A DNA stretch of 64,000 bases from Aquabacter sp. L1I39 (lineage in GTDB: Bacteria; Pseudomonadota; Alphaproteobacteria; Rhizobiales; Xanthobacteraceae). The stretch covers positions 1,782,385 to 1,846,384 of the forward strand of contig NZ_CP072392.1 of the NCBI RefSeq assembly GCF_017742835.1, read 5' to 3'. Made by a program: the position numbers and the translations under genes. The number at the start of each line of letters is the position of its first letter. The first letter of the stretch is position 1. Positions 47,336-57,615 of this stretch are shown piece after piece. A model generated the notes under the pieces. It was given only the letters and a program-made list of their open reading frames with translations, was not told the origin of the DNA and made no database searches.

Positions 47336-48835
47336 TTAGATGTGTGTCGCCGCAGCCCGTGCCATCGCAACGGAGGGACTCCCCTCGCCGCTGACTGGGG
47401 CAGTCCCCACCGCTTCCTGCGGCGCGCCGACGAGCAGGTCCGCCCCCTGCGCCCGACGTCCACGGCCCCGCAGGATATCCAGCGTCACCCCCTCCACCAC
47501 CGTTGCCCAGCGATACCATTTCAGGCCCGCCATGCGCGCCCGCTCCGCCTCCCGGCGGCCGGGCACCTCCATCGCCTCAATGCCGGCGGCAAGGTCCACG
47601 CGGTCGGTGAAGTAGAAGCCCTCCGCGCCGAGGATCTCCCGCGCCACGGCGGTGTCGCGCGCCAGCACCGCCATCTGGTGAGAGGCGGCCTCCAGCACCG
47701 GAAGGCCAAAGCCCTCGGCCAGAGAGCCGAACAGCAAAGCGTGGCTGCGATCATAGAAGGCGGCGAGGCCGGCATCATCAATGTCGTCCAGCCAGAACAG
47801 CTTGCGACCATACCAGCGGGACTCGCGGATCACGTCCACCGGCTCCTCGCTCATCCAGCCGCGCCGGCCGATGACCACGAGGGGACGTTCATAGCCCGCG
47901 TCCCACAGCATTTCGAAGGTGCCCACCGCGTCCCGGTGCCCCTTCTTGGGCTCCAGCGTGCCCACCATGAGCCAGGGCTGGGTGGCCAGCAGCTCCGCGG
48001 CGAGGCCCTCCAGCCGCGCGGGGCGAGTGCCCACGCGCAGCGGCGCGGGATCAAAGCCGTTATAGGCGATGGATCCCTCAATGCTCTTGCGGTGCCAGGA
48101 CGCGAACGTGCTCACTTCCGCGAGGGTATAGGCGGAAATGCAATAATAGTGGCTGACGATGTCGAAAGACCGGGCAAGCCGCTTCGCGAAGTCCCAGCGC
48201 CAGGGATATTCATAGAAGGTGGGCAGCGTCACCGGCAGGATATCGTGGACCAGGAACACCACCTCGGCGCCGGCGGTGCGGGCCCGGTCATAGACGTCCA
48301 TGTCCATTTCGTGCCAATAGCCCGGGCAGAACAGGACGTCTCCGGGGCCGGGCACCACCGCCTCGCCCAGCTCACGCTGGCGTTCAAATCTCTTGCGGGT
48401 GTTCGGCACCAGGTCCGCGCACCAGGCGGACACACGCTGCATCTGGCGCTTCACAGGCTTTGCCGGCACGAGGGCGGCGAACAGGCCCGCCGCCTCCTTC
48501 AGCACCCGCGAGACATAGCGCAGCACTTCGAGAAGGATCTTTCCGCCCTTGGGAATGTCCTGGCGCACCGGGACGGCCTGGCTGGGCGCCTCCTTGCGCA
48601 CATGGAAGACGCCGTCGGGCGTCGCCTCCACGGCGAGTATCTCCACGCCGGAGGCCGCCGCCACCGCCCGTCCGTGGGTGACATATTTCTCCACCACCCG
48701 GGGAATGCCGGTGGGCGTGGGATCGGGGGAGATGTACGAGCAATCGACGATGATGCGCCGGATCGTCGTTCCGGGCCCGTCACTCACGGCTCGCAGCGGC
48801 GACACATCCATCGATCGCACGTCTCTCTCGATCAA
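47336..48835 (-). CDS. Family 4-type glycosyltransferase
   Basis: 499 residues. The C-terminal half carries the GT-B acceptor/donor pattern: LMVGTLEPKKGHRDAVGTFE, HALLFGSLAEGFGLPVLEAA (E-x7-E). The N-terminal half has VDCSYISPDPTPTGIPRVVE, common in rhizobial polysaccharide glycosyltransferases, and VLFCPGYWHEMD. Substrate not known; an exopolysaccharide or O-antigen sugar is likely. An alternative start is M9. Confidence 0.85.
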   Translation of the reverse strand: MIERDVRSMDVSPLRAVSDGPGTTIRRIIVDCSYISPDPTPTGIPRVVEKYVTHGRAVAAASGVEILAVEATPDGVFHVRKEAPSQAVPVRQDIPKGGKILLEVLRYVSRVLKEAAGLFAALVPAKPVKRQMQRVSAWCADLVPNTRKRFERQRELGEAVVPGPGDVLFCPGYWHEMDMDVYDRARTAGAEVVFLVHDILPVTLPTFYEYPWRWDFAKRLARSFDIVSHYYCISAYTLAEVSTFASWHRKSIEGSIAYNGFDPAPLRVGTRPARLEGLAAELLATQPWLMVGTLEPKKGHRDAVGTFEMLWDAGYERPLVVIGRRGWMSEEPVDVIRESRWYGRKLFWLDDIDDAGLAAFYDRSHALLFGSLAEGFGLPVLEAASHQMAVLARDTAVAREILGAEGFYFTDRVDLAAGIEAMEVPGRREAERARMAGLKWYRWATVVEGVTLDILRGRGRRAQGADLLVGAPQEAVGTAPVSGEGSPSVAMARAAATHI

Positions 48836-49094
48836 TAACGGTCACCCGCCCGCTGCACCCGCGCCGGCCCCCGCCGCCGAATGCCTCAGCTGCATTGCAC
48901 TGCAACCCTCAAGAGGGCTTACAGGACACGCCACATGCGGTCAAATGACCATGCAGTCAGGAAGAGTGCGCTCCGATGCCTCGGAAATCGCCCCCGTCGG
49001 GACGGAACCGAACGGTCGTCCCTGCTTGAACAAAAAAGTCGGGGCAAGCCCCCATAGGACTTAACCCCGACCTGGTTTTCATCCGGTAAAGAGC

Positions 49095-49114
49095 GACCTT
49101 TCCGTAAGGAAGGT
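49095..49114 (-). terminator. Hairpin after rho
   Basis: ACCTTTCC / GGAAGGT with one bulge, 3 bp past the rho stop. Read on the minus strand it is followed by CGCTCTTTACC. Confidence 0.4.
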
Positions 49115-49116
49115 CC

Positions 49117-50382
49117 TCAGGTGTTCATGGAATCGAAGAAGTCCTGGTTGGTCTTCGTCTGCCGCAGCTTGTCGAGCAGGAACTCGATGGCGTCCACGGT
49201 GCCCATGGGATTGAGGATGCGCCGCAGCACATACATCTTCTTGAGCACGTCGGCCGGCACCAGCAGCTCTTCCTTGCGGGTCCCGGAGCGGGTGATGTCG
49301 ATGGCCGGGAAGACGCGCTTGTCGGAGACCTTGCGGTCCAGGATCACCTCGGAATTGCCGGTGCCCTTGAACTCTTCGAAGATCACCTCGTCCATGCGCG
49401 AGCCGGTCTCGATGAGCGCGGTGGCGATGATGGTGAGCGAGCCGCCTTCCTCGATATTGCGGGCCGCGCCGAAGAAGCGCTTGGGCCGCTGGAGGGCATT
49501 GGCGTCCACGCCGCCGGTCAGCACCTTGCCGGAGGAGGGCACCACCGTGTTGTAGGCGCGCCCCAGGCGGGTGATGGAATCCAGGAGGATGACCACGTCG
49601 CGGCCATGCTCCACCAGGCGCTTGGCCTTCTCGATGACCATCTCGGCCACCTGCACGTGGCGGGAGGCGGGCTCGTCGAAGGTGGAGGAGACCACCTCGC
49701 CCTTCACCGAGCGCTGCATGTCGGTGACTTCCTCGGGGCGCTCGTCGATGAGCAGCACGATGAGGAAGCATTCGGGATGGTTGGCGGTGATGGACTTGGC
49801 GATGTTCTGCAGCAGCACCGTCTTGCCGGTGCGGGGCGGGGCGACGATGAGGCCGCGCTGACCCTTGCCGATGGGCGAGACGATGTCGATGATCCGCGCC
49901 GAAAAGTCCTTCTTGTTGGAATCCTCGAATTCCAGCTTCAGGCGCTCATCGGGATAAAGCGGCGTCAGATTGTCGAAATTGATTTTGTGCCGGGTCTTTT
50001 CCGGGTCCTCGAAATTGATCGTGTTCACCTTCAGAAGGGCGAAATAGCGCTCACCTTCCTTGGGGGACCGGATCTGTCCGTTGACCGTGTCGCCGGTGCG
50101 CAGGCCGAAGCGGCGGATCTGCGAGGGGGAGACATAGATGTCGTCCGGGCCGGGGAGATAATTGGCATCCGGCGAGCGCAGGAAGCCGAAGCCGTCCTGG
50201 AGCACCTCGACCACGCCTTCGCCGATGATCTCGGTTTCGCTGGCGGCCAATTGCTTGAGGATGGCGAACATGAGCTCCTGCTTGCGCAGGGTGCTGGCGT
50301 TCTCCACCTGGTTTTCCTCGGCGAAGGCCAGCAGCTCGACAGGGGTTTTGGACTTGAGATCCTGGAGTTTCACTTCCCGCAT
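49117..50382 (-). CDS. rho: Transcription termination factor Rho
   Basis: 421 residues. RNA-binding N-terminus ([40 protein letters not shown]), Walker [28 protein letters not shown] and [11 protein letters not shown], plus the Q/R-loop region. I use ATG 50382 with GAGG upstream (9 nt) in place of the 50433 in-frame start, which adds an atypical 17 residues. Confidence 0.96.
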   Translation of the reverse strand: MREVKLQDLKSKTPVELLAFAEENQVENASTLRKQELMFAILKQLAASETEIIGEGVVEVLQDGFGFLRSPDANYLPGPDDIYVSPSQIRRFGLRTGDTVNGQIRSPKEGERYFALLKVNTINFEDPEKTRHKINFDNLTPLYPDERLKLEFEDSNKKDFSARIIDIVSPIGKGQRGLIVAPPRTGKTVLLQNIAKSITANHPECFLIVLLIDERPEEVTDMQRSVKGEVVSSTFDEPASRHVQVAEMVIEKAKRLVEHGRDVVILLDSITRLGRAYNTVVPSSGKVLTGGVDANALQRPKRFFGAARNIEEGGSLTIIATALIETGSRMDEVIFEEFKGTGNSEVILDRKVSDKRVFPAIDITRSGTRKEELLVPADVLKKMYVLRRILNPMGTVDAIEFLLDKLRQTKTNQDFFDSMNT

Positions 50383-50787
50383 AAGGGAAAGCCTCGAAAT
50401 CTTGAATTGCGCCTGCGGCGCCGCGTCGGGCACCAGGCGTAAAGGGAGGGACGGGGGATCGCAGGTCTTCAGGAAAGCCTTATGGCGTGGCCTTGCCTTG
50501 CGTACGGTCCAAGTCTGTCGGTCCAGGTCTCATGACGCGACCGAAGGACGGATGCACGTTTCGCCTGCGTTGGGGAAAGCATTGATACAATACCGGATTG
50601 CCCCGGTCCTGCGCAAGTCCTCCGAAAGGCGGACACTTTCCCCGTGCGGACGCCATTTGACGCAGCCGGTGCGCGTGGAACACAAATAGAAAAACCTCTT
50701 TTGACTACAATGGTTTACGGGCGATTCCCGCCATTTCCGCACCGCCGAATGGAGCGGGCGCAGCCGCCATCTGCCGCCGAGGGAGGC
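50383..50787. other. 405-bp spacer between rho and hemJ
   Basis: No convincing gene. It should hold the rho promoter on the minus strand; TTGTAG-N16-TATTTG (minus strand, around 50686-50713) is a weak candidate. An AT-rich stretch with AAAAACCTCTTTTG is at 50690-50703. Confidence 0.4.
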
Positions 50788-51213
50788 TCAGAATGGTTTC
50801 AGCACCACCAGCAGGACAATGCCGATCATCAGCAGCGTGGGCACCTCATTGGCGATTCGGTAGAAGCGCGGGGTGTGCTTCCTCTCGTCCTTGGCGAATT
50901 CCCGCACCCAGCGGGCCAGCATGCCGTGAAAGCCGGAGAGAATGAGCACCAAGGTCAGCTTGGCATGCATCCAGCCATCGGTGATCCAGCCGCCATCCCA
51001 CAGCAGATAGAGCCCGGCGAGCCAGGTGGCGATCATGGCCGGGTTGCAGATGGCCTTCAGCAGCCGCCGTTCCATGACCTTGAACGTCTCGGACTGCTGC
51101 GAGCCCACCGGCGCGTCGCAATGATAGACCATCAGGCGCGGCAGATAGAACATGGCGGCCATCCAGGAGATGACGGCCATGATGTGAAAGGCCTTGATGG
51201 ACAGATAGAGCAT
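50788..51213 (-). CDS. hemJ: Protoporphyrinogen oxidase HemJ
   Basis: 141 residues, about four transmembrane helices. MLYLSIKAFHIMAVISWMAA gives the conserved His in helix 1; FYLPRLMVYH and the MHAKLTLVLILSGFHGMLAR region follow. Oxidises protoporphyrinogen IX to protoporphyrin IX in bacteria lacking HemG/HemY. Follows hemE by 48 bp on the same strand, so the two haem genes probably share a transcript. Confidence 0.92.
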   Translation of the reverse strand: MLYLSIKAFHIMAVISWMAAMFYLPRLMVYHCDAPVGSQQSETFKVMERRLLKAICNPAMIATWLAGLYLLWDGGWITDGWMHAKLTLVLILSGFHGMLARWVREFAKDERKHTPRFYRIANEVPTLLMIGIVLLVVLKPF

Positions 51214-51261
51214 GGCGCATGTCCCCTCCCCTGCCGAAGCCGGCGGGAGCGGCCTCCTTGT

Positions 51262-52335
51262 TCACAGGCTTTGGCGGACTTTTTCCACAAGCTTTTCCAC
51301 ATGGGCGACCGGGGTCTCCGGCCGGATGCCGTGGCCCAGGTTGAAGATGTGTCGCGCGCCCGCAAAATCCTTGCGGATGTTGAGGATCTCGTCCTCCAGC
51401 GCGGCCCCTCCGGCAATCATGCGCAAGGGATCGAGATTGCCCTGGACGGCGACCTTATCCACAAGGCGGCTCCGCACCGCCTTGCGATCGGCGGTCCAGT
51501 CGAGGCCCACCGCATTCACGCCCAAAGCCGCCATGGCTTCCAGGCCCTCCAGCGAGGCCCCCTTGGGGAAGGCGATGATGCGCGCGCCCGGATGATCGGC
51601 CCGCACGCCCTTCACGATCCGGGCAAGCGGCTCGACGCACCAGCGCTGGAAGGAGTCCGGATCCAGCACGCCGGACCAGGTGTCGAACACCTGCACCGCG
51701 TCCGCGCCGGCGGTGATCTGGGCAGACAGATGGGCGATGGAGGCTTCCACCAAGCGATCGATGAGGGTCTGGAACAGGTCCGGCTGGCGCAAGGCGAGCA
51801 GACGCGCCGGCCCCTGGTCGTCAGTGCCTTGCCCGGCCACCATATAGGTCGCCACCGTCCAGGGAGCCCCGCAGAAGCCAATCAGGGCCGTTTCCCGGGG
51901 CAGGCTCGCCCGGACCAGCGAAAGGGCCTCGTAGACCGGTCCCACGCGATTTTCATCAAGCCGGCCGGCGAGCGCGGAAATGCCCGCCGCGTCGGTGACG
52001 GGCTCCAGACGCGGGCCTTCGCCCACCGCGAACCGCAGCGGCACGCCCAAGGCATGGGGCACCACCAATATGTCGGAAAAGATGATGGCCGCGTCGAAGG
52101 CGAAGCGGCGGATGGGCTGCAACGTCACCTCGGCGGCGAGGGCCGGATTGTAGCAGAGCGTCAGGAAGTCGCCGGCCTTGGCGCGCACCTCGCGATACTC
52201 AGGCAGGTAGCGGCCCGCCTGGCGCATCATCCAGAGCGGCGGCGGATTGCGGGGTTCCCCGTCCAGCACCGCCAGGAAGGGGGAGGCAACCGGCGACGCA
52301 GGCGCGTGGGATTCAGGCATCGGGCTCTCGGTCAT
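51262..52335 (-). CDS. hemE: Uroporphyrinogen decarboxylase
   Basis: 357 residues. [20 protein letters not shown] is the HemE signature; [12 protein letters not shown] and [14 protein letters not shown] follow. Removes four carboxyl groups from uroporphyrinogen III. It borders the proposed oriC, as in Caulobacter. Three DnaA-box-like sequences lie inside its 3' part. Confidence 0.96.
   Translation of the reverse strand: MTESPMPESHAPASPVASPFLAVLDGEPRNPPPLWMMRQAGRYLPEYREVRAKAGDFLTLCYNPALAAEVTLQPIRRFAFDAAIIFSDILVVPHALGVPLRFAVGEGPRLEPVTDAAGISALAGRLDENRVGPVYEALSLVRASLPRETALIGFCGAPWTVATYMVAGQGTDDQGPARLLALRQPDLFQTLIDRLVEASIAHLSAQITAGADAVQVFDTWSGVLDPDSFQRWCVEPLARIVKGVRADHPGARIIAFPKGASLEGLEAMAALGVNAVGLDWTADRKAVRSRLVDKVAVQGNLDPLRMIAGGAALEDEILNIRKDFAGARHIFNLGHGIRPETPVAHVEKLVEKVRQSL
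51281..51301. promoter_or_regulatory. Two DnaA-box-like sequences within hemE
   Basis: TTTTCCACA at 51281-51289 and again at 51293-51301, each one base from TTATCCACA. They sit near the hemE 3' end, in coding sequence. Confidence 0.4.
51455..51463. promoter_or_regulatory. Perfect DnaA box within hemE
   Basis: TTATCCACA, exact consensus, in the coding region of hemE about 0.9 kb from the proposed origin. Confidence 0.55.
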
Positions 52336-52390
52336 CCAACCCCACTTAAGAAAACAAGATTCTTTTTTAAAAGAGAGAGTCTGTTGGGTA

Positions 52391-52406
52391 TTAACGGTTG
52401 ATTAAC
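52391..52406. promoter_or_regulatory. CtrA box in the putative oriC
   Basis: TTAACGGTTGATTAAC is a perfect TTAA-N7-TTAAC, the CtrA consensus. CtrA binding here would repress initiation, as known in Caulobacter. Confidence 0.75.
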
Positions 52407-52494
52407 TATTCGCGCGGCGATCGACAACCGCTCCACAGGAAGACACGTCCGCGCACCCCGTTTCGCACCGCCCGCGAAGCGCCTCCAAAGCCGG

Positions 52495-52510
52495 TTAACA
52501 AAACACTAAC
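52495..52510. promoter_or_regulatory. CtrA-like box in the putative oriC
   Basis: TTAACAAAACACTAAC is TTAA-N7-CTAAC, one base off the consensus. Confidence 0.5.
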
Positions 52511-52582
52511 GGCTCAGGTGCGGTGCGGAAATCCCCACTCCTCAACAGGAGGGGGGTCTCACATTGTCCCATGAAGCTGAAA

Positions 52583-52591
52583 TGTGGATGA
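52583..52591. promoter_or_regulatory. DnaA-box-like sequence near the ppsR start
   Basis: TGTGGATGA, the complement of TCATCCACA, one mismatch to TTATCCACA. Confidence 0.4.
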
Positions 52592-52682
52592 CGATGCCCG
52601 CTATCCTGATAGGACGCTTGCGTGGGCCTTGAGGCCGTGCCTTCCTGCACCGGCTGTCCACAGGGCCGGGAGGGCCACCGCC

Positions 52683-53540
52683 GTGGTGAATGCATCCAGG
52701 GCTCCCAATCCGAACTATTTCCACCTGCATCTGGTTTCCGACTCCACGGGCGAAACGCTCATCAATGTGGGCAGGGCCGCCTGCGCCCAATATGCGAACG
52801 TGCTGCCCATCGAGCACGTCTATCCCCTCGTGCGCTCCATGAAGCAGCTGGAGCGGGTGCTGGCGGAGATCGAGAGCCATCCGGGCATCGTGCTCTACAC
52901 CATGGTGGACAAGGAGCTGCGCGACCGGCTGAAGCAGGAATGCGAAAACCTGGGCGTGCCTTATCTCTCCGTGCTCGCTCCGGTTGTTCAATTGTTCCAG
53001 GCCTATCTCGGCGGCGAGCCGCAGCCCCGCGTGGGTGGCCAGCACGCGCTGGATGCCACCTATTTCAAGCGCATCGACGCCTTGAACTTCACCGTCATGC
53101 ACGATGACGGCCACATGACCGATGATCTGGAACAGGCGGATGTGGTGCTGCTGGGGGTCTCGCGCACCTCCAAGACGCCCACCTCCATTTATCTGGCCAA
53201 TCGCGGCATTAAGACCGCCAATATCCCGCTGGTGCCGAAGGTTCCCGTTCCGCCCAACCTGGAAAAGCTGAAGAAGCCGCTGGTGGTGGGCCTGGTGGCG
53301 ACACCCGAGCGGATCGTGGAAATCCGCCAGAACCGCCTGCTCGGCCTCAACGCCACCTCTGCCAGCCCTTCTTATGTGGATCGCGAGGCGGTGGCCGAGG
53401 AGATCGCCTTTTCCCGGCGCCTGTGCGGGCGCAATGGCTGGCCCATCATCGATGTGAGCCGCCGCTCCATCGAGGAAACGGCGGCCACCATTATCGGCCT
53501 CGTGAGCGAGCGCCGGCGCCGGAGCATTGCGGAGACATGA
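52683..53540 (+). CDS. Pyruvate phosphate dikinase regulatory protein / kinase-pyrophosphorylase (PPSR family)
   Basis: 285 residues with a GTG start. [20 protein letters not shown] and [20 protein letters not shown] (P-loop-like) are the DUF299/PPSR signature. The family controls PEP synthase or pyruvate phosphate dikinase by ADP-dependent phosphorylation and Pi-dependent dephosphorylation. I take GTG 52683 because GGGAGGG lies 8 nt upstream; an ATG at 52584 would give 33 more residues, not conserved. Overlaps maf by ATGA. Confidence 0.88.
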   Translation: MVNASRAPNPNYFHLHLVSDSTGETLINVGRAACAQYANVLPIEHVYPLVRSMKQLERVLAEIESHPGIVLYTMVDKELRDRLKQECENLGVPYLSVLAPVVQLFQAYLGGEPQPRVGGQHALDATYFKRIDALNFTVMHDDGHMTDDLEQADVVLLGVSRTSKTPTSIYLANRGIKTANIPLVPKVPVPPNLEKLKKPLVVGLVATPERIVEIRQNRLLGLNATSASPSYVDREAVAEEIAFSRRLCGRNGWPIIDVSRRSIEETAATIIGLVSERRRRSIAET

Positions 53541-54148
53541 GCTTGTGGACGGGCGCCGCCCCGCTGGTTCTGGCCTCCAAGAGCGCCGCCCGGCGGGCGG
53601 TGCTGGAAGCCGCCGGCATTCCCGTTGAGCCCATCGCAGTGACGGTGGATGAGCGTGCGGTGGAGTGCGCCGCCCCCGCCGCCGAGGCCGCCCCCGACGA
53701 TGTGGCCCGCCTGCTGGCCCGCACCAAGGCGCTGGCCGGCAGCGCGCTGGCGCCGGGCCGGCTGGTTCTGGGCGCGGACCAGACCCTGGCGCTTGGCCCC
53801 GTCGCCTTCCACAAGGCGCCGGACATGGCGGCCGCCCGCCGCCAGCTCTCCCGCCTCGCCGGCCGCACCCATGCCCTCCATTCGGCGCTTGCGCTGGTGA
53901 AGGACGAAGAGGTGCTGTTCGAAACGGTGGAGACCGCCTGCCTGACCATGCGGCCTTTGTCGGATGAGGCGCTCGACGCCTATCTGGAGGCGGCTGGGCC
54001 GGGCATCCTGTCTTCGGTCGGCTGCTACCAGCTGGAGGGGCTAGGGGTGCATCTGTTCGAGGCCATCGAGGGCGACCACTTCACCATATTGGGGCTGCCG
54101 CTCTTGCCCCTGCTTGGCTTCCTGCGTTCCAAGGGCCTTCTGCCGTGA
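53537..54148 (+). CDS. maf: Maf-family nucleotide pyrophosphatase
   Basis: 203 residues. [20 protein letters not shown] matches the Maf start (LASxSxxRxxxL); [13 protein letters not shown] and [20 protein letters not shown] follow. House-cleaning NTP pyrophosphatase. Start ATG 53537 overlaps the previous stop; its own stop overlaps the aroE GTG. Part of the ppsR-maf-aroE-coaE-dnaQ run. Confidence 0.92.
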   Translation: MSLWTGAAPLVLASKSAARRAVLEAAGIPVEPIAVTVDERAVECAAPAAEAAPDDVARLLARTKALAGSALAPGRLVLGADQTLALGPVAFHKAPDMAAARRQLSRLAGRTHALHSALALVKDEEVLFETVETACLTMRPLSDEALDAYLEAAGPGILSSVGCYQLEGLGVHLFEAIEGDHFTILGLPLLPLLGFLRSKGLLP

Positions 54149-54996
54149 CCTCTCCCAAGCTGTGCATCATCGGTCAGCCCGTGGCCTATTCCCGCTCGCC
54201 TCTCCTCCATGGCTATTGGATGGAAAAGCACGGGCTTTCCGGCAGCTATGACCGCGAGGAGGTCCCGCTCGACCAGGCGGCGGACTTTTTTGCCGGCTTC
54301 ATTGCCCGTGGCTATACGGGCGGCAACGTCACCGCCCCGGACAAGGAAGTGGCCTTCCGCTCCGTTGCCCACGCGGATGAGACGGCCCGCGCGCTCGGCG
54401 CTGTGAACACGCTCTGGGTGGAAGATGGCCACCTGATGGGCGGCAATACGGATGTCTATGGCTTCATCGCCAATCTCGACGCCAACGCCCCCGGCTGGCA
54501 GCAGTCGGACCGGCCGGTGGTGGTGCTGGGGGCGGGCGGGGCCTCGCGGGCCATTCTCTTCGGGCTGTTGAAGGCGGGGGTGGAGCGCATTCACCTCGCC
54601 AACCGGACGCTGGAAAAGGCCGAGAGGCTGGCCGCTTTGTTCGGCCCCAAAGTCACCGCCCTGCCGCTTGCCGACGTGGCGCGGCCCATGGCGGAGGCCG
54701 GCGTGCTGGTGAACACCACCTCGCTGGGCATGAAGGGCCACCCGCCGCTCGATCTCGACCTTTCCGTGCTGCCGGACGATGCGGTGGTGACCGATGCGGT
54801 CTATGTGCCCTTGGAAACCCCGCTGCTGAAGGCCGCGCGGGCGCGGGGGCTTCGGGTGGTGGATGGGCTCGGCATGCTCCTTCACCAGGGCGTGCCCGGC
54901 TTTGAGCGCTGGTTCGGCGTGCGGCCGGAGGTGGACGAGGCCTTGCGCGCCCGCCTGGTGGAAGACCTGCGCGCCAAGGGCCAGTTGGAGGCCTGA
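54145..54996 (+). CDS. aroE: Shikimate dehydrogenase
   Basis: 283 residues with a GTG start overlapping the maf stop (GTGA). [20 protein letters not shown] is the substrate-binding start; [20 protein letters not shown] is the NADP Rossmann motif. Reduces 3-dehydroshikimate. An oddity: the usual catalytic Lys region NVTxPxK reads [11 protein letters not shown], which keeps Lys. Confidence 0.94.
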   Translation: MTSPKLCIIGQPVAYSRSPLLHGYWMEKHGLSGSYDREEVPLDQAADFFAGFIARGYTGGNVTAPDKEVAFRSVAHADETARALGAVNTLWVEDGHLMGGNTDVYGFIANLDANAPGWQQSDRPVVVLGAGGASRAILFGLLKAGVERIHLANRTLEKAERLAALFGPKVTALPLADVARPMAEAGVLVNTTSLGMKGHPPLDLDLSVLPDDAVVTDAVYVPLETPLLKAARARGLRVVDGLGMLLHQGVPGFERWFGVRPEVDEALRARLVEDLRAKGQLEA

Positions 54997-54997
54997 C

Positions 54998-55594
54998 ATG
55001 TGGGTGCTCGGCCTCACCGGCTCCATCGGCATGGGAAAATCCGCCACCGCCGGCATGTTCCGCGCGATGGGCGTGCCCGTGCATGATGCCGACGCCACCG
55101 TGCACGACCTCTATGCCAAGGAAGCGGTGGCGCCCGTGGAAGCCGCCTTTCCCGGCGTGGTGAAGGACGGACGGGTGGACCGCCCGGCCCTCTCCCAGCG
55201 CGTGCTGGGCGATGCCGATGCCATGAAGCGGTTGGAAGCCATCGTCCATCCGCTGGTGCGGGCGCGGGAAGAGGCGTTTCTCGCCAAGGCGCGGGCGGCG
55301 GGGGCGCGGCTGGTGGTGTTGGACATCCCCCTTCTCCTGGAAACCGGCTCGGCCGGCCGGGTGGATGCGGTGGCGGTGGTCAGCGCGCCGGAAGCGGTGC
55401 AGAAGGCCCGCGTCTTAGCGCGGCCGGGCATGAGCGAAGAGCGCTTCGCCCTCATCCTCGCCAAGCAGGTGCCCGACGCGGAAAAGCGCCGCCGCGCCCA
55501 TTTCCTCATCGATACCGGACGCGGCTTCGATGCCGCCCGGCACCAGGTGGCCGGCGTGGTGCGCGCCTTGAGCGGGCCGGGGCGGCGGGCTTAG
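54998..55594 (+). CDS. coaE: Dephospho-CoA kinase
   Basis: 198 residues. Walker [31 protein letters not shown], and [13 protein letters not shown]. Last step of CoA synthesis. The ATG at 54998 starts just after the aroE stop (ACATG). Confidence 0.94.
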   Translation: MWVLGLTGSIGMGKSATAGMFRAMGVPVHDADATVHDLYAKEAVAPVEAAFPGVVKDGRVDRPALSQRVLGDADAMKRLEAIVHPLVRAREEAFLAKARAAGARLVVLDIPLLLETGSAGRVDAVAVVSAPEAVQKARVLARPGMSEERFALILAKQVPDAEKRRRAHFLIDTGRGFDAARHQVAGVVRALSGPGRRA

Positions 55595-55651
55595 AGAGAG
55601 ACCGGAATTTCTTCCAAGCAAGGGACGGCGCGCAGACGTGACGCTTCGTCT

Positions 55652-55745
55652 GTCATGGCCAGGCTTGTCCCGGCCATCCACGGGGCTCCGCAAGGACAGG
55701 GCTGAGGGAGGAACCGTGGATGCCCGGGACGAGCCCGGGCATGAC
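55652..55745. repeat. Inverted repeat with 32-bp arms (rhizobial GTCATG..CCACGG type)
   Basis: Left arm 55652-55683 and right arm 55714-55745 match as reverse complements at 28 of 32 bases. The arms start GTCATG(G/C)CC and end CATCCACGG. A second, partial copy is at 59482-59581. This is a non-coding palindromic intergenic repeat, filling most of the coaE-dnaQ gap. Confidence 0.75.
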
Positions 55746-55801
55746 GGGCTTCCATGTGATATGGACGGCTTGACCCTCAAAGCCGGCTTTCAGGAGCTCC
55801 C

Positions 55802-56527
55802 ATGCGCGAGATCGTGCTCGACACCGAAACCACGGGCCTGGAAGCTAATAATGGCGACCGGGTGGTGGAGATCGGCTGCGTGGAGATGGTCAACCGCATC
55901 CTCACGGGCAACGTCTTCCACGTCTATCTGAACCCCGAGCGGGACATGCCGGTGGAGGCGTTCAACGTCCATGGCCTGTCCAGCGAGTTCCTGTCCGACA
56001 AGCCTAAGTTCGCCGAGAAGGCGGACGAGTTCCTCTCTTTCATCGCCGACGACACGCTGGTCATCCACAATGCGGCGTTCGATATCGGCTTCCTGAATGC
56101 GGAGCTGGAGCGGGCCGGGCGGCCGGTCATTGCCCGCGACCGGGTCATCGACACTCTGGCGCTCGCCCGCCGCAAGCATCCCGGCGGCCCCAATTCGCTC
56201 GATGTGCTGATGAGCCGCTATGGCATCGACAGCTCCAAGCGCGTGAAGCATGGGGCGCTGCTCGACGCGGAATTGCTGGCGGAGGTGTACAGCGAATTGC
56301 TGGGTGGCCGGCAGGCCATGCTGGTGGGCCTGGTGGATGACGAGAATGCCGCCCCCCGCCTCATGTCCGCCGAGAAGATCGTCGCGCGCCAGCGCCCCGT
56401 TCCCCTGCCCCCTTTGCTGACGCCCGAGGAACTGACCGCCCATGTGGCCTTCATCGCCGAGATGGGCGAGAAGGCCATCTGGGCGACCTATGCCGAGCCG
56501 ACCGCCGAGGCGCCCCCGGCAGCCTGA
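55802..56527 (+). CDS. dnaQ: DNA polymerase III epsilon subunit
   Basis: 241 residues. Exo I motif VLDTETTGLEANNGDRVVEI (DxE), Exo II VIHNAAFDIGFLNAEL and Exo III KHGALLDAELLAEVY. 3'-5' proofreading subunit. Convergent with the FUSC gene; stops 2 bp apart. Confidence 0.95.
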   Translation: MREIVLDTETTGLEANNGDRVVEIGCVEMVNRILTGNVFHVYLNPERDMPVEAFNVHGLSSEFLSDKPKFAEKADEFLSFIADDTLVIHNAAFDIGFLNAELERAGRPVIARDRVIDTLALARRKHPGGPNSLDVLMSRYGIDSSKRVKHGALLDAELLAEVYSELLGGRQAMLVGLVDDENAAPRLMSAEKIVARQRPVPLPPLLTPEELTAHVAFIAEMGEKAIWATYAEPTAEAPPAA

Positions 56528-56529
56528 GG

Positions 56530-57615
56530 CTACTCCTCCATCGGCGCCCGGATGTCCTTCAGGCGCGCCGCCAGCTCGGTGAGGTTTTCCAAAAGATGCT
56601 CGCAGGCGGCCACCGCCGCCGAAAGCTGGACGAGGCTCGCCCCATCGCCCGAAAAGGCACCCGACTGGGCGAGGCGGTCCATCTGGGCATCGAGCGCCGT
56701 CACGGCACCGCTCGCCGTCTCCAGCGTGGAGTCCATGTCGACGCCCTCCCCGTCCCGCATATTGGCAGCGATGGCCCGCGCCACCGCCGAAAGCGCGGTG
56801 GTGGCTGCCATCAGCGCTGGGCCGGCATCGCGTCCCAGCTCCTTGTCCATGGGGTGGGCCGCGCCGCGCAGCAGCATGATGACCGTGTGCCACAGCCGTC
56901 GCCCGCCCCGCACCAGGGGGGTCATGTCCCGGCTCTGGCTGAAGAAACCGATCTTCTCCCGCTTGGCTTCCCCCGCCCGCGTGTCCGCCGCGCGCAGGGC
57001 GACGCGCACGCTCGTGTTGGTGGCATCAAGGGTTGCCGGGTCGAGCGTACCTTCCACCAAGCCGCGGGCGCCCAGATCGATGAGCGCGGCGCATCCGTCC
57101 AGCACATCCGCCACATGGGGATAGAGATATTCCCGCGCCTTGGAGGGCAGGACGAGCAGGGCGCAGGCAAGTCCCACCGCCCCGCCGAGCGAGATTTCCA
57201 GGATGCGCTCCAGGCCGGACACCCAAGGGTCCGCATGGGAAGGATCGGCCAGCATCACCACGCAGACCGTCACCGGGGCGAGCTTGTAGCTGGGGCTGCG
57301 GGCGGCCAGCAGCGCAGCCATGAAGGTGCCGAGCACCAGGAAGGCCAGGGTCAGCCCGAAGGACGGGCCGGCCACGATGGCGAAGCCCACGCCGATGACG
57401 CCCCCGGCAATGGTGCCCAGGCACCTGTCAATGGCGATGGCGAGACTCGCCCCCAGCGAGGACTGCACCACCAATATGGCGCTCAGCACGGCCCAATAGC
57501 CCTTGGGCAGATCCAGCCAATAGGCCAGAAGATAGGCGACCAGAGCCGCCACGGTGGCCCGCAGCGCGAGCCGGGCATCGGCGAGGGTGAAGCGGGGAAG
57601 GGTGGGCAGGCGCAT
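56530..57615 (-). CDS. FUSC-family membrane protein
   Basis: 361 residues. About six hydrophobic segments in residues 20-165 (LRATVAALVAYLLAYWLDLP, GYWAVLSAILVVQSSLGASL), then a cytoplasmic helical C-terminus. The KGYWAVLSAILVVQ motif is typical of the FUSC/aromatic acid exporter family (AaeB/YccS). Substrate unknown. No adaptor gene adjoins it. Confidence 0.8.
   Translation of the reverse strand: MRLPTLPRFTLADARLALRATVAALVAYLLAYWLDLPKGYWAVLSAILVVQSSLGASLAIAIDRCLGTIAGGVIGVGFAIVAGPSFGLTLAFLVLGTFMAALLAARSPSYKLAPVTVCVVMLADPSHADPWVSGLERILEISLGGAVGLACALLVLPSKAREYLYPHVADVLDGCAALIDLGARGLVEGTLDPATLDATNTSVRVALRAADTRAGEAKREKIGFFSQSRDMTPLVRGGRRLWHTVIMLLRGAAHPMDKELGRDAGPALMAATTALSAVARAIAANMRDGEGVDMDSTLETASGAVTALDAQMDRLAQSGAFSGDGASLVQLSAAVAACEHLLENLTELAARLKDIRAPMEE

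Larger units (their letters stand above)
52336..52682. other. Putative chromosomal origin of replication (oriC)
   Basis: A 347-bp gene-free spacer between hemE and a PPSR/RP001-type gene, the place where the Caulobacter origin lies. It has an unusually AT-rich stretch (52347-52410, including TTCTTTTTTAAAAGAG) in a GC-rich chromosome, one perfect CtrA box, one near-match, and a DnaA-like box at its right edge. Nearby parAB, parS, mnmG, rsmG, mnmE and rho agree with an origin-proximal location. DnaA boxes within the spacer are few, so the call rests on context. Confidence 0.7.

Noticed and set aside
47342..48838. 498-codon plus-strand frame
   Set aside because: Antisense to the glycosyltransferase gene, which has clear GT-B motifs.
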